A model generated the notes under the pieces. It ran no database searches. It was not told the origin of the DNA and saw nothing but the letters and a program-made list of their open reading frames with translations. 64,000 nt of DNA, from the NCBI RefSeq assembly GCF_003569745.1, contig NZ_AP018498.1, positions 2,829,001-2,893,000 on the forward strand, given 5' to 3'. Positions 26,814 through 36,217 of this stretch are shown piece after piece. The stretch comes from Altererythrobacter sp. B11 (lineage in GTDB: Bacteria; Pseudomonadota; Alphaproteobacteria; Sphingomonadales; Sphingomonadaceae). Both the position numbers and the translations under genes were made by a program. Positions within the stretch are counted from its first letter, which is position 1; each line of letters starts with the position of its first letter.

Positions 26814-27932
26814 TCAGACAGTCAGGTCCACCCAGCCAGCCTCGTTGGCGCTGGCGCGGACGGCGGTATCGATGAAAGCCATGCCGCGCAGCCCTTCGGC
26901 AATGCCCGGCAAGCATGGCGCATCCTCACCGCGCAAGGTGGCGGCAAAGTCACGGTAGATATTGGCGAAGGCTTCGAGGTAGCCTTCGGGATGGCCGCCC
27001 GGCGTGCGGGTTCGCGCCGCGGCGAGCGGACCGACCGCGTCGGTACCGGTCTGGATCGTCTCTATCCGGCCATCGGCGTGGAGTATCTCCAGCCGGTTCG
27101 CATCGTCCTGCTGCCAGCGCATCCCGGCCTTGTCGCCATAGACGCGGATGCGCGTGCCGTTGAGCTCGCCCACTTCGATCTGGCTCGCCAGCAGCACGCC
27201 GCGCGCACCGTTGGCGAAGCGCAGCAATACGGTGCAATCGTCGTCCAGCGTACGACCGGGAACCACCGCATCAAGGTCGCCCAACAGGCGCGTGACTTTC
27301 TCCCCGGTAACAAATTCGGCGAGGTTGAAAGCGTGCACACCGATGTCGCCGATGCACCCGCCCGCGCCCGCCTGCGCCGGATCGACACGCCATTCGGCCT
27401 GCTTGCCCTCAGCGGGTTGCGACAGCCAGCCTTGAGGGTATTCGACCACGACCTTGCGCAAGGTCCCGATAGCGCCAGCAGCGATCCGCTCGCGCATTTC
27501 GCGGACCAGTGGATAGCCGGTGTAGGTGAAGGTGACACCGAAGGGCAGGCCCGCTTTGGCGACCGTTCCTGATAGTTCTTGCGCTTCAGCCAGCGTTGCG
27601 GTCAATGGCTTGTCTGTCATGACCGGAAGACCCGCCGCCAGCGCAGCGCGAGCAGACGGCAGGTGGTTGTGGTTCGGCGTAACGATCGAGACGAAATCGA
27701 TCCCGTCCTCGCGAGCCTTCTCGGCAGCGAACATCTCGTCCAGCGAGCCGTAAGCGCGGGCCGGATCGATCAGATACTGAGCGGCAGCTGAGCTCGATCG
27801 ATCAGCGTTTGAAGAAAACACACCCGCGACCAATTCGATTTCGCGATCAAGCTCGGCAGCGAAGCGGTGCACCGGACCGATAAAGGCTCCCGGTCCGCCA
27901 CCGATCATGCCCATCCTGAGACGACGCATCAT
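26814..27932 (-). CDS. Gfo/Idh/MocA-family oxidoreductase
   Basis: NAD(P)-dependent sugar dehydrogenase of 372 residues. The N-terminal Rossmann domain starts with GMIGGGPGAFIG, the sugar-pocket lysine is in TDKPLT at about 107-111, and the catalytic segment GGCIGDIGVHAFNLAEF is in the C-terminal domain. In other C-glycoside loci a relative of this family oxidises the sugar at C3 or returns 3-keto-glucose to glucose. Either role is possible here because a GMC oxidase is also encoded. The start overlaps the lactonase stop by 4 bases. Confidence 0.9.
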   Translation of the reverse strand: MMRRLRMGMIGGGPGAFIGPVHRFAAELDREIELVAGVFSSNADRSSSAAAQYLIDPARAYGSLDEMFAAEKAREDGIDFVSIVTPNHNHLPSARAALAAGLPVMTDKPLTATLAEAQELSGTVAKAGLPFGVTFTYTGYPLVREMRERIAAGAIGTLRKVVVEYPQGWLSQPAEGKQAEWRVDPAQAGAGGCIGDIGVHAFNLAEFVTGEKVTRLLGDLDAVVPGRTLDDDCTVLLRFANGARGVLLASQIEVGELNGTRIRVYGDKAGMRWQQDDANRLEILHADGRIETIQTGTDAVGPLAAARTRTPGGHPEGYLEAFANIYRDFAATLRGEDAPCLPGIAEGLRGMAFIDTAVRASANEAGWVDLTV

Positions 27933-29152
27933 TTTGCTCCTCTTCCACTATGTGTCGGCTCGAGTCTGGCAAATGCTACGAACGCGGGATCAGGCACCGT
28001 CGCCTGCGCCAACAAGGTGAGTGCGCCAGAGCGATCGCAAACCGAATATGATGCCACGAGGTCAGCCGGTCGGTCGGCGACCATCAGAAAGCTTCCACCC
28101 GGGGCAAAAGCAAAGCTGCGCGCTGCTACGCCAGGGTGCAGGGACTTGGCCAGCGGGACCGAGCCTTGGCGTTCGAGTTGGCCGTCCTGCCCGATTGCAA
28201 ACCAGGCGATGCAGTCCTCGCCGCGATTATTGGCATAGACGAACCCGCCCTGTGGATGGACCCGAATTTCAGCAGGTTCATTCGGGCCGTCATAGCCGGA
28301 CGGCAAGGTGCTCACCTGAGACAGTTCTTCGAGCATTCCCGTTGCGGCATCAAACGCCAGCGTTGCTATCGTGGACGCGAACTCGCAGGTCGCGAAAGCA
28401 AGGCCGGTTACCGGATCGAAGGCGAGATGGCGCGGCCCGGTTTCTTCGGCCAATTGCAGAACGAAGACCTCCTCCAGCTTCGCGCTTAGCTGGAAGACGT
28501 GAATGCGGTCTGTGCCCTTGTCGCAGACCAGCAGGAACTCGCCCGAGGGATCGATCACAGCGCTGTGTGCATGCGGGCCGGACTGCGCGTGACCGCCGTT
28601 TTGCGGCGAAGAATTGGGGTCTTTGCCATGGCCTGAAAAGAGGTGAACGTCGCTAGCCGGTTCGATCCGACCATCCGCTGTCAGCGGAAAGACCGAAACC
28701 GTAGAGTCATCGTAGTCGAAACGAGTTTCCCAATGGCCATCGTCGCGCTGAACCAGTTTCTCGACGTGGGTGAAGCCCGCATGGTTGGCGCTGACGAGCA
28801 AGCCTCGCTTCGGGTCGTGCGCAAGGTAGCAGGGGAAGGCACCAAGAGATGGTCGGGAACCAAGGTGGGCAAGTTCCCCAGATTCAAGATCGAGCCTCAG
28901 CGCATGGACCGAAGACGCTCTGCCCACCGGCCCGCGCCCATCGGTCTTGACCTCGTTCACGGCGAACAAGGTTTCGGTCGCCGGCGAATAGACAAGGTAG
29001 CCAGCTTCTTGCGGCACGGAATGGTGACCGAGTTGTTCGATATTCCGGCCATCATCGCTGATTTCGAAGGTGTAGATGCCGCCCGGACCACCGCCTTCAC
29101 CAGCGTAAGTGCCGACAAAAGCAAGAAGACGATTTGCAGGCCCTTCCGCCAC
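27929..29152 (-). CDS. lactonase, 7-bladed beta-propeller (6-phosphogluconolactonase-like)
   Basis: Lactonase-family beta-propeller of 407 residues, cytoplasmic. Family marks include FVGTYAG near the N-terminus, the long acidic loop with HAHSAVIDPSGEF, GPRHLAFDP, PAEIRVHPQGGFVYANNRG and ARSFAFAPGGSFLMVA. It should open a sugar lactone. The start is a GTG five bases after the stop of the upstream isomerase gene. A lactone would arise if the released 3-keto sugar or glucose is oxidised at C1, so it fits a sugar-oxidising branch of this operon. Confidence 0.87.
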   Translation of the reverse strand: MAEGPANRLLAFVGTYAGEGGGPGGIYTFEISDDGRNIEQLGHHSVPQEAGYLVYSPATETLFAVNEVKTDGRGPVGRASSVHALRLDLESGELAHLGSRPSLGAFPCYLAHDPKRGLLVSANHAGFTHVEKLVQRDDGHWETRFDYDDSTVSVFPLTADGRIEPASDVHLFSGHGKDPNSSPQNGGHAQSGPHAHSAVIDPSGEFLLVCDKGTDRIHVFQLSAKLEEVFVLQLAEETGPRHLAFDPVTGLAFATCEFASTIATLAFDAATGMLEELSQVSTLPSGYDGPNEPAEIRVHPQGGFVYANNRGEDCIAWFAIGQDGQLERQGSVPLAKSLHPGVAARSFAFAPGGSFLMVADRPADLVASYSVCDRSGALTLLAQATVPDPAFVAFARLEPTHSGRGAK

Positions 29153-29156
29153 GATA

Positions 29157-30287
29157 TTAGGCGTCCACCGGAACGCGCAGCAGTCGGCGCAGCATTTCGT
29201 GATGGCGGTGGACCTGCTCCACCTCGTCCATCATTTCAGCGCGCGTGCGGTCCTGCGAGTAGCGCTGACCTTCATATTCGGTGTTGATGTAGCCGGTGAA
29301 GCCACCTTGTTGCAGAGCGCGAAGGGCACCTTCATAATCGATGGCGATGTCCTGATACTCGCCGGGTCGCCCCGGGATTTCGGACATATGATTGAACTTG
29401 CCGTGGCAGCTGACGACGTGTCCGGCAAGCTGGCGCATCGTATCAAGCCCGGTGTTCGACTGCATGATCGCCTCGGCGACGACGATGTAGTCAAGCTCGC
29501 CGGGTTGCTCGACGCGCGCATCGGCGAATGCTTTGAGTTCCGAAAACGGGCCAGCCAGTTCCGCCACAGCTTCGCCAGTGGTCAGGTAGCGTTTGAAAGC
29601 TGCACGCAGATTGCCCGCAGTCTCCAGCGACACGGCGTCGAGTGGAAACGGCCCTCTGTCCTCGCGCAGGAGCAGGGACAGTTCCACCGCTGCCGCGCTT
29701 GCTTGCGGGCTTGCACCGCGACGTTCGTATTGCGCCAGAAGGACTTCAGTGGGGCGAAAACCAAAAATGCCGAAATCAGGCACGATGCCCAAACGGTCAG
29801 TCCCTTCGCGCTCGGCAAATTCAATGATCTCGGTAACCTGCCTGCCTTCCAGTTTCATCGGCTGGTGCACTTCCTTGCCCAGCCTGAGGTCCAGCTTTTC
29901 GGCAGTCGGCAGAGCCATCACCATGACCTCGAACGGACAGGTGGAAAGCACGCGAACATTGCTGAAGCCCAGCCGCTTGGCGAGATGCATGTCGCGAATG
30001 AGGCGATCCGCCACTTCCTCGTAGGACATGACATGATCGCGGAACTGGAGGACGTCGAAAGACACATCCATCGTTACCGGAACCGTGCCGTACCGTTCCA
30101 TCCACCCGAACCACTGGCGCACGAACTCCTCGCCCGGATCGGGGTAACGCAGGCTCATTTCATCAACGATCTCGATACCGTCCGCGCCCGGCAGGTTCTC
30201 GCCCACTTCGCGGATCTGGTCTTCAAGCGTCAGCTCGCGAAAGAACTGTGACTGCTGGTAGCTATAGAGTGAGACACCGAGCTTCAT
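29157..30287 (-). CDS. C-glycoside deglycosidase alpha-like subunit (TIM barrel)
   Basis: Xylose-isomerase-like TIM-barrel protein of 376 residues. Candidate metal and catalytic residues are E139 and H141 in GKEVHQP, D171 in VPDFGIFGF, H295/H300 in CHGKFNH and E337 in NTEYEG. Its ATG overlaps the stop of the DUF6379 gene by 4 bases. That same pairing of a sugar-isomerase-fold subunit with a DUF6379 subunit defines the heteromeric C-glycoside deglycosidases (DgpB/DgpC, CarB/CarC types), which cleave the C-C bond of 3-keto-C-glycosides by metal-assisted elimination. I infer the same reaction; substrate is unknown. Confidence 0.8.
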   Translation of the reverse strand: MKLGVSLYSYQQSQFFRELTLEDQIREVGENLPGADGIEIVDEMSLRYPDPGEEFVRQWFGWMERYGTVPVTMDVSFDVLQFRDHVMSYEEVADRLIRDMHLAKRLGFSNVRVLSTCPFEVMVMALPTAEKLDLRLGKEVHQPMKLEGRQVTEIIEFAEREGTDRLGIVPDFGIFGFRPTEVLLAQYERRGASPQASAAAVELSLLLREDRGPFPLDAVSLETAGNLRAAFKRYLTTGEAVAELAGPFSELKAFADARVEQPGELDYIVVAEAIMQSNTGLDTMRQLAGHVVSCHGKFNHMSEIPGRPGEYQDIAIDYEGALRALQQGGFTGYINTEYEGQRYSQDRTRAEMMDEVEQVHRHHEMLRRLLRVPVDA

Positions 30288-30757
30288 GCGAGCACCTGTT
30301 CGTTGGGCTGGAGTTCGAGTTCGTAGGTTACCACCTGCGGTGTCTTGTCAGAACCCGCGCCGGTGCCAGGTTCGGGTGGCGCTTCCACCCACGCTTCGTC
30401 CGTGGGCAGGTAACCATAGGCCGCGATCACGCATTGCTGGAAATCGATCACATGCGTGCCGGGCTCAAGGCCGCCGGGCTTGCGAACGTGGAGTATGGCT
30501 TCGTCGTCATAGTCCCAGTGCTCCCAGACAGCCTTTTTGATCTCCTCGAAGCTGCGTGGCGGCTGGCCATTGACCTCGAACGTCTGCGCGTCACGCGGGA
30601 AGACGGTGCCATCAACGCACAGGTAGTAGCCGGTGTGCAGCGAGAGGAAAACGCCGCGATAGTTCGCGATCCGGACGGCCATCGAAAAGCCGACTACCTC
30701 GCCATCTTCGACGTCGTTGCGGAGGCTATCCTGGCGGATAAGGTAGTTATCAAACAT
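30284..30757 (-). CDS. DUF6379 protein, C-glycoside deglycosidase beta-like subunit
   Basis: Protein of 157 residues with the family opening FDNYLIRQDSLRN, then GFSMAVRIANYRGVFLS, VDGTVFPRD, and a late KPGGLEPGTHVID followed by an aromatic strand. This beta-sandwich family is the small subunit of C-glycoside deglycosidases. It is translationally coupled on both sides: its start overlaps the MFS gene by 8 bases and its stop overlaps the TIM-barrel gene by 4. The C-terminal tail (about residues 130-157) is acidic and proline-rich. Family assignment is from memory of the motif pattern. Confidence 0.82.
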   Translation of the reverse strand: MFDNYLIRQDSLRNDVEDGEVVGFSMAVRIANYRGVFLSLHTGYYLCVDGTVFPRDAQTFEVNGQPPRSFEEIKKAVWEHWDYDDEAILHVRKPGGLEPGTHVIDFQQCVIAAYGYLPTDEAWVEAPPEPGTGAGSDKTPQVVTYELELQPNEQVLA

Positions 30758-32039
30758 TGTAGTCTTCCTTGGGCTTCTCGCCCGCGGGCTTGGATGGAAA
30801 CAGGGCGATCCAAATCACGGTAGTGGCGACCGCAAGGCCGACCGGAACCCACCACATTGGGACCCATGCGCTCGCTCCTTCAGCCACGTTACGCGTGACG
30901 AAGGCCGCGAAAAGCTGGCCAGACAAGGCCGATCCAATCGCAGCACCAAAGCCGGAGATCATCAGGATCAACCAGCTCTGAGCCTGCGCAGCCAGACGCG
31001 CAGGGGCAATCTTTGCGATGAACATGGCGGCGATCACGATGAAGTAGTCGTTGCAGATGCCGTGCAGCGCGACGCCAACGACAGCGAAAGTGTTGGAACC
31101 ATCGGCTGCCAGAATGAAAAGCAGGAAGCGCACGCCCCACATGGCCATCCCGAACAGCATCGCCGCCTTCATGCTGATCCGCGCCAGGACGAAGGGAATG
31201 GTGACGATGAAGAGCACTTCGGACAATTGCCCAAGTGCCAACACGCCTGCGACATTCTCGAACCCCAGCGCACCAAGATATGGCGAAGCAAAGGCGTTGT
31301 AGAATGCCAGCGAAATCGAAGTGAACAGAGTGCATCCCATCAGCACCGCGAACTTGCGATCACGGAAAAGGCTGAGCGCATCGATGCCGATGACGTCTCC
31401 AAGCGAGAACCTTGCGCCTTTGGCCGGAGGGGGGCTGGCGGGGAGCGTAAGTGCATAGATCGCGAGCGCAACCGCACCTGCGGCGGCGACATAAAATACA
31501 TTGGTCGAAGCGGAGAAGCCGAGTGCACCGACTGTAAGGCCTGCCACGACCCATCCAAGCGGACCGAAAACCCGCACATAGGGGAAGATCCGCTGCTGCA
31601 CGCCAAGTTCAGCCAGAGCGAGCGAGTTCACCAGTCCAAGCGTCGGCTGGAAGAACAGCATATGTACGAAGATCATCGCCAGCGTCGTTCCAGTCGCGCC
31701 GCTGGCAATGAGATTGGGGATCGCGAAGAGGACGATCGCCCCGGCCACGTGCAGCAATGACAGCAAGACGCGTGGCGGCAGGTAGCGGTCACCGATCGCA
31801 CCCATGAAAAGCGGTGAGATGATCGCGGCGACTGCACTCAACAGATAGGCCTGCCCAATGATGTCGGCAGCGCCATTGGTCGCCAGCACCAGTCCCAGCG
31901 TTGCGAACCAAGCTCCGAAGACGAAGAACTCGAGGAGCATCATGGCGCTCAGCCGCATTGCAAGCGTGCGATCGCCTCCACTCAGGGGGATGACTTCGAG
32001 ATTGGCCTCGCTCGCCGGGGGTGTTGCAGGTCCTGCCAT
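30750..32039 (-). CDS. MFS permease, nucleoside:H+ symporter-like
   Basis: Transporter of 429 residues with twelve hydrophobic helices, resembling the NupG/XapB-like branch (first helix MRLSAMMLLEFFVFGAWF, then GDRYLPPR in the signature loop). ATG 32039 lies 12 bases after the GMC stop; the open frame further upstream is antisense to that gene. Between the GMC oxidase and the deglycosidase subunits, it is the likely inner-membrane importer for the glycoside that the TonB receptor brings through the outer membrane. The enzymes of the pathway lack signal peptides, so import before cleavage is expected. Confidence 0.82.
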   Translation of the reverse strand: MAGPATPPASEANLEVIPLSGGDRTLAMRLSAMMLLEFFVFGAWFATLGLVLATNGAADIIGQAYLLSAVAAIISPLFMGAIGDRYLPPRVLLSLLHVAGAIVLFAIPNLIASGATGTTLAMIFVHMLFFQPTLGLVNSLALAELGVQQRIFPYVRVFGPLGWVVAGLTVGALGFSASTNVFYVAAAGAVALAIYALTLPASPPPAKGARFSLGDVIGIDALSLFRDRKFAVLMGCTLFTSISLAFYNAFASPYLGALGFENVAGVLALGQLSEVLFIVTIPFVLARISMKAAMLFGMAMWGVRFLLFILAADGSNTFAVVGVALHGICNDYFIVIAAMFIAKIAPARLAAQAQSWLILMISGFGAAIGSALSGQLFAAFVTRNVAEGASAWVPMWWVPVGLAVATTVIWIALFPSKPAGEKPKEDYNV

Positions 32040-32050
32040 CGTGTCCTCGT

Positions 32051-33724
32051 CTAGAGCTCCCCGTTGGTCATTGCCTTTGCGGCATACTCGCCCGCACGCA
32101 GGCTCAACGCCATCAAGGTAAGAGTAGTGCCCGAGCAGCCGCTGGTTGCGAAGCTGCTGGCATCGGTCACGAAAACGTTCGGCGCGTCCCACAACTGGTT
32201 GTGCGGATTGAGCACCGACTTTGCCGGATCATCGCCCATGCGCGCGCCGCCGCTTTCGTGGATCGCGGCACCCATTGCCATGCTCTTGCGGAAATTGGTG
32301 CGGAACAGGAAACGGCTGAACCAGTCTGCTTCCGGGAAGGCGCCCTCCCCCTTTTCCTGCAAGCCCAGGTAGGAACCAACGAACTGGGTACCGAGGCCAG
32401 CCGCGGAAGCCATTTCGTCGATAGCCTCGACCTGGCGTGCGAGCATCGCCTTGTCGTTCTCGCCCATCGCACAGGCAATGTGCGGGATCGGCATGCCCCA
32501 CTTGTCCTTGCGGCGACGGTCGAGCGAGACACGGTTGTCCGCCTGCGGCAGCATTTCGCCGAACCCCATGATGCCGAACTTGGCAGGCTGGTCGTCCCGC
32601 GAGAAGAGCCTGCCGATGGTGCCCTGGAAGCCGAACCCGCGAATAAAGTCCGGGTCACTGCGATTGCCGAGGTTGGCGAAACGCGGAATGTAGACGCCGC
32701 CGCTCACGCCATAAAATGGATCAGGCTCGACAGTATCGTCTGCTTCCCAGCCGGTCCGACCGGGAACAGTGCCCATGATCATGCTCGGCAACTGATCCAT
32801 GAAATAGCGACCAAGGTTGCCAGAGGAATTGCCAAGCCCATCAGGATGACGGTCCGAGCTTGAATTAAGCAAAAGGCGCACCGTCTCGATCGCCGACGCG
32901 CCGACGAACACTGTGCGACAGCCTACCTGATGCACTTCGCGCGTTTGCCGATCGACAAACTCGACACCTGTCGCTTTCCCGGTCGTGGGATCAGTCACGA
33001 TCCGCCGCACCACCGCATCCGAGCGAACGTCGAGATTGCCGGTGTCGAGTGCCGCCTGAAGTGGTTGGGGAGTGCGCTTGATATTGGGCGGCATGTAGCG
33101 CCACGAGATCGCGTGGCGCTCCTCCCATTCATTCTCAACCTTCGATTTGAAGTCGGCTTCGGCCTCGGTCAGCTTCGACGGACCAGCATAGACTCCATCA
33201 GGAAGGTTGGGGATCCCGTCTTTGCAGCCACGAATGCCAAGGGTCTCTTCGACACGTGAGTAGTATGGCGCGAGATCGTCATAGCCAATCGGCCAGTCTT
33301 CCCCGTAACCGTCCCGGCTGGCTGCCTTGAAGTCTGCATCCGACCAGCGCATCAGCACCCGGCCATATGTGTGCAGACGCCCGCCAAGCTGCTTGCCCCT
33401 GATCCACAGGTACGGCTTGCCGGGAGGGGTCGAATAGGGATGCTCGCGATCGTTCACGAACAGGTGGCGCTGATGCTGGCTGTATAGAGCAACGCGCGAT
33501 TGCAGCGGCTGGCCATCGAGAGCCGCACGGATGCGCGCCCACAGCTGGATACCTTTTTCACGCGGTCCCTTGCCGTTGACCGGGAAGTCTTCCATGGTGA
33601 TGGCTCGACCGGCTTCCAGCAACAGGACATCCAGCCCGTGTCGCGTCAGTTCCATCGCGGCGAAGCTTCCCGCCGCCCCGGAACCGACAACAATCACATC
33701 ATAGGCCGATTTCATGTCCATCAT
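32051..33724 (-). CDS. GMC-family FAD oxidoreductase, probable sugar 3-oxidase/dehydrogenase
   Basis: FAD enzyme of 557 residues, without signal peptide. The dinucleotide site is VVGSGAAGS (about 12-20) and the GMC C-terminal segment has HESGGARMG with H489 as candidate catalytic base. The usual Asn-Pro-Thr that carries the second catalytic residue is replaced by SGTTLT in the sequence SGCSGTTLTLMAL. In characterised pathways a cytoplasmic GMC enzyme (CarA type) oxidises C-glycosides at the sugar C3 before C-C cleavage. Its place directly before the permease and DUF6379 genes supports that role; choline- or gluconate-type activity is less likely. Confidence 0.83.
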   Translation of the reverse strand: MMDMKSAYDVIVVGSGAAGSFAAMELTRHGLDVLLLEAGRAITMEDFPVNGKGPREKGIQLWARIRAALDGQPLQSRVALYSQHQRHLFVNDREHPYSTPPGKPYLWIRGKQLGGRLHTYGRVLMRWSDADFKAASRDGYGEDWPIGYDDLAPYYSRVEETLGIRGCKDGIPNLPDGVYAGPSKLTEAEADFKSKVENEWEERHAISWRYMPPNIKRTPQPLQAALDTGNLDVRSDAVVRRIVTDPTTGKATGVEFVDRQTREVHQVGCRTVFVGASAIETVRLLLNSSSDRHPDGLGNSSGNLGRYFMDQLPSMIMGTVPGRTGWEADDTVEPDPFYGVSGGVYIPRFANLGNRSDPDFIRGFGFQGTIGRLFSRDDQPAKFGIMGFGEMLPQADNRVSLDRRRKDKWGMPIPHIACAMGENDKAMLARQVEAIDEMASAAGLGTQFVGSYLGLQEKGEGAFPEADWFSRFLFRTNFRKSMAMGAAIHESGGARMGDDPAKSVLNPHNQLWDAPNVFVTDASSFATSGCSGTTLTLMALSLRAGEYAAKAMTNGEL

Positions 33725-33800
33725 CCTGTCGAGTTCCTAGTCCGGTACTAGGCCAGCCGCCACTGTTCTCCGGTTCAGGGAGTCCTGGAGGCTGGGCGGC

Positions 33801-33821
33801 ACCCGGACATGAGGTCCGGGT
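33801..33821 (-). terminator. intergenic hairpin between TonB receptor and GMC genes
   Basis: ACCCGGAC and GTCCGGGT form an 8-base stem with a 5-base loop in the 129-base gap. There is no strong U-tract. It may stabilise or partly terminate the receptor transcript and so set a different receptor-to-enzyme ratio. Confidence 0.4.
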
Positions 33822-33853
33822 TCCAGGGAGGAGAAGTAAGTCTCGGTGTGGGC

Positions 33854-36013
33854 CTAGAACTGGAAGCCAGCGCGCACGCCGTACTGGCGTGGATCTGTCA
33901 GCGTGAAAGCACCCAATTCAAACTGGCCAAGCAGCCTGTTGTCTTCCAGATTGCGCGCAAACGCCTGGATGAACCATGCGTCATCCGGAGCGAAATAGCC
34001 GAGTGTCAGGTCGGTGCGGGTATAATTTTCCTGCGCGATCTGGGCGCCGGTATTGCCATCGGTCACGACATAGGAGCTTGAGAACTTCAACGCGGCGCTG
34101 CCCGAAATCCGGCCACCATTGGCGAGCTCGAAATCCTGCGTGATGCCGATCCGGCCAGACCATTCAGGCGAACGGTCGAGCGGTGTACCAGCAAAGTTCA
34201 GGGTTGGATCGCTCTGTAGCGGGAAGAAATCGTTATATTCCGCATTGAGATAAGCGAGGCTGTAATCGATCTGCGTTCCGGGACCGAGACGCAGCCAACC
34301 TTCGGCTTCGAGTCCAACAATATCGGCACTCGGAATATTGCGCGTAACTTGGCCACCGGTCGACAGAACGAGGCCAAGCTGTAGATCCTTGTAGTCGTAC
34401 ATAAAGCCGGTCAGCGCGAAATACAGCGCTTCGTCGAGCACGGTACCCTTGATCCCGGCCTCATACGAGGTGATCGTTTCCGGCTGGTAGTAGAACGGCA
34501 CCGGAGAGACGTCGGCGGGAGAGCCATCGTTAAAGCCACCAGCCTTGTATCCGGTGGTGACGTTGGCGAATGCCAGAACGTCAGGGTTGAGGTCTGCTTC
34601 CAGTCCTACGCGCCAGGTAAACTTGTCACCTGAAATGCCGCCACCTGGATACGTTCCGTCAAAGATTGTGCGGCAATTGCCGGGTACGCTGCAAAAGCCT
34701 TCAGCTTGCAGGAAGTCTTGGTATCCCAGTCGGCGCTTCTTGTCGTCAGTATAGCGGAGGCCACCCGTTACCCGGAATCCGTCAACTAGCTCGTATGTCG
34801 CCTGACCAAAGACAGCAGCGGATTCGGCTTGGGTGTCGATATCGTAATCCAGAACAAAGCCGACGTTCACGAAGTCGAGGTTTGGTTGAACGTGCACTTT
34901 TTCCTTGAAGTAGTATGCCCCTACGACCCATTCCAGCGGTCCGCCACCGTTCGAGGCCAGCCGCAGTTCGTGAGACTGCTGGTTGCTGTCACCAACGTTC
35001 AGGAAGTCACCGTTTGAGGTAAACGGCACGAAGGGTGCCGGGATATCGTTGCGCGAAGCCCGGTCGCTGGCAGAGGTTTCGCGGTAGCCGAACAGGTAGG
35101 TGAGGTCGGCAAAGTCAAAGCCGTGGTTCAGTTCGACGGTTACGCCACCGGTATTGCGGCGACCGAAGGTATCGCGGCCCGGATTCTGGTACCGCAGGCT
35201 CTTGTCGTCGTTCTGGGCCAGCGCACGATCGAGAGCGATCGAACCGGCGCCACTGTTGCGCAGCCAGGCGTAGTCGCCCGATACGAACAAGTCGGTGGCA
35301 TCACCCAGTTCAGCACTGAGGCTGACACGCATCGCAAAGTCGTCCTGGCTGTCGAGCGGGTCGTTGCCGTCCTGAGTGGCCGTGAAGCCATCGTGACGGT
35401 TGTACGAACCAGCCACGCGTAGAGCCACTCCGTCGGCTAGCGGGGCGTTGATCATGCCATTCAGGCGAACGGTATCCCAGTTGCCGTACTCGGCTGAGCC
35501 AGAAGCTTCGAAATAGTTGCGCGGACGGGCGCTGATCACGTTGACCACACCGGCCGTGGCATTACGACCGTAAAGCGTACCCTGCGGCCCGCGAAGGACC
35601 TCAACCCGTTCAACGTCGAACATGGTCGCGTATTGGTCGGGGAAACGAGCGATGTAGATGCCGTTCAGGTTGAACGCAGTCGACGGGTCACCCTTGTCAG
35701 TGAAGTCAGCACTGGCCACGCCTCGAATGCTGAAACCGGCGACACCCACCTGGATGTTGGGCAGCACGTTGGGCAGATCGGTCGCGCTAGTGACGCCTTC
35801 CGACTGCAGTTCGTCGCCCGAAATCGCGACGATAGCGCCAGCGACATCTTCAAGCGCCTGCTCACGGCGGTTTGCGGTGACAACGATGGTGCCGCCAGAG
35901 CTGTCATCGCTGGCTGCTGCGCCGTCGACATTTTCTTGAGCAATTGCCGGAGCCGACACGGCCATAGCCACGCCGAGCGCGAGCGTAGAAATTCCGGTGC
36001 GAACAGAAAGCAT
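33854..36013 (-). CDS. TonB-dependent receptor
   Basis: Outer-membrane active transporter of 719 residues. A signal peptide ending AIAQE near residue 26 is followed by a TonB-box-like TIVVTANRREQ, a plug domain (DLPNVLPNIQV, RVEVLRGPQGTLYGRNATAG) and a 22-strand barrel ending in a C-terminal aromatic (GVRAGFQF). It is first in the operon, with a GGGAGG ribosome site. It most likely imports the aromatic glycoside substrate rather than iron, judging by its catabolic neighbours and divergent ROK repressor. Confidence 0.92.
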   Translation of the reverse strand: MLSVRTGISTLALGVAMAVSAPAIAQENVDGAAASDDSSGGTIVVTANRREQALEDVAGAIVAISGDELQSEGVTSATDLPNVLPNIQVGVAGFSIRGVASADFTDKGDPSTAFNLNGIYIARFPDQYATMFDVERVEVLRGPQGTLYGRNATAGVVNVISARPRNYFEASGSAEYGNWDTVRLNGMINAPLADGVALRVAGSYNRHDGFTATQDGNDPLDSQDDFAMRVSLSAELGDATDLFVSGDYAWLRNSGAGSIALDRALAQNDDKSLRYQNPGRDTFGRRNTGGVTVELNHGFDFADLTYLFGYRETSASDRASRNDIPAPFVPFTSNGDFLNVGDSNQQSHELRLASNGGGPLEWVVGAYYFKEKVHVQPNLDFVNVGFVLDYDIDTQAESAAVFGQATYELVDGFRVTGGLRYTDDKKRRLGYQDFLQAEGFCSVPGNCRTIFDGTYPGGGISGDKFTWRVGLEADLNPDVLAFANVTTGYKAGGFNDGSPADVSPVPFYYQPETITSYEAGIKGTVLDEALYFALTGFMYDYKDLQLGLVLSTGGQVTRNIPSADIVGLEAEGWLRLGPGTQIDYSLAYLNAEYNDFFPLQSDPTLNFAGTPLDRSPEWSGRIGITQDFELANGGRISGSAALKFSSSYVVTDGNTGAQIAQENYTRTDLTLGYFAPDDAWFIQAFARNLEDNRLLGQFELGAFTLTDPRQYGVRAGFQF

Positions 36014-36116
36014 AGCATCCTCCCAAAGAGCGTTCGAGTTCTCAGTCTCGAATCACATCCAAATGTTGTGGGATCTTTCTACCGTTCGACCGTTCACACC
36101 CTCAATCTCTTTATTG

Positions 36117-36135
36117 TTCGCGTCTGGAGCGCGAA
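36117..36135. promoter_or_regulatory. inverted repeat in receptor/ROK divergent promoter region
   Basis: TTCGCG-N7-CGCGAA is a perfect 6+6 dyad midway between the two divergent starts. Its position makes it a candidate operator for the ROK regulator, which would then control both itself and the ten-gene operon. There is no independent evidence for binding. Confidence 0.45.
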
Positions 36136-36217
36136 TTTCGCTAAAACTGCAGAAGTCGGCGCTTGACCATTCGGATTTGGAACATAGAAATCAGAACCAA
36201 GTGGCAGGGTGGACGAG

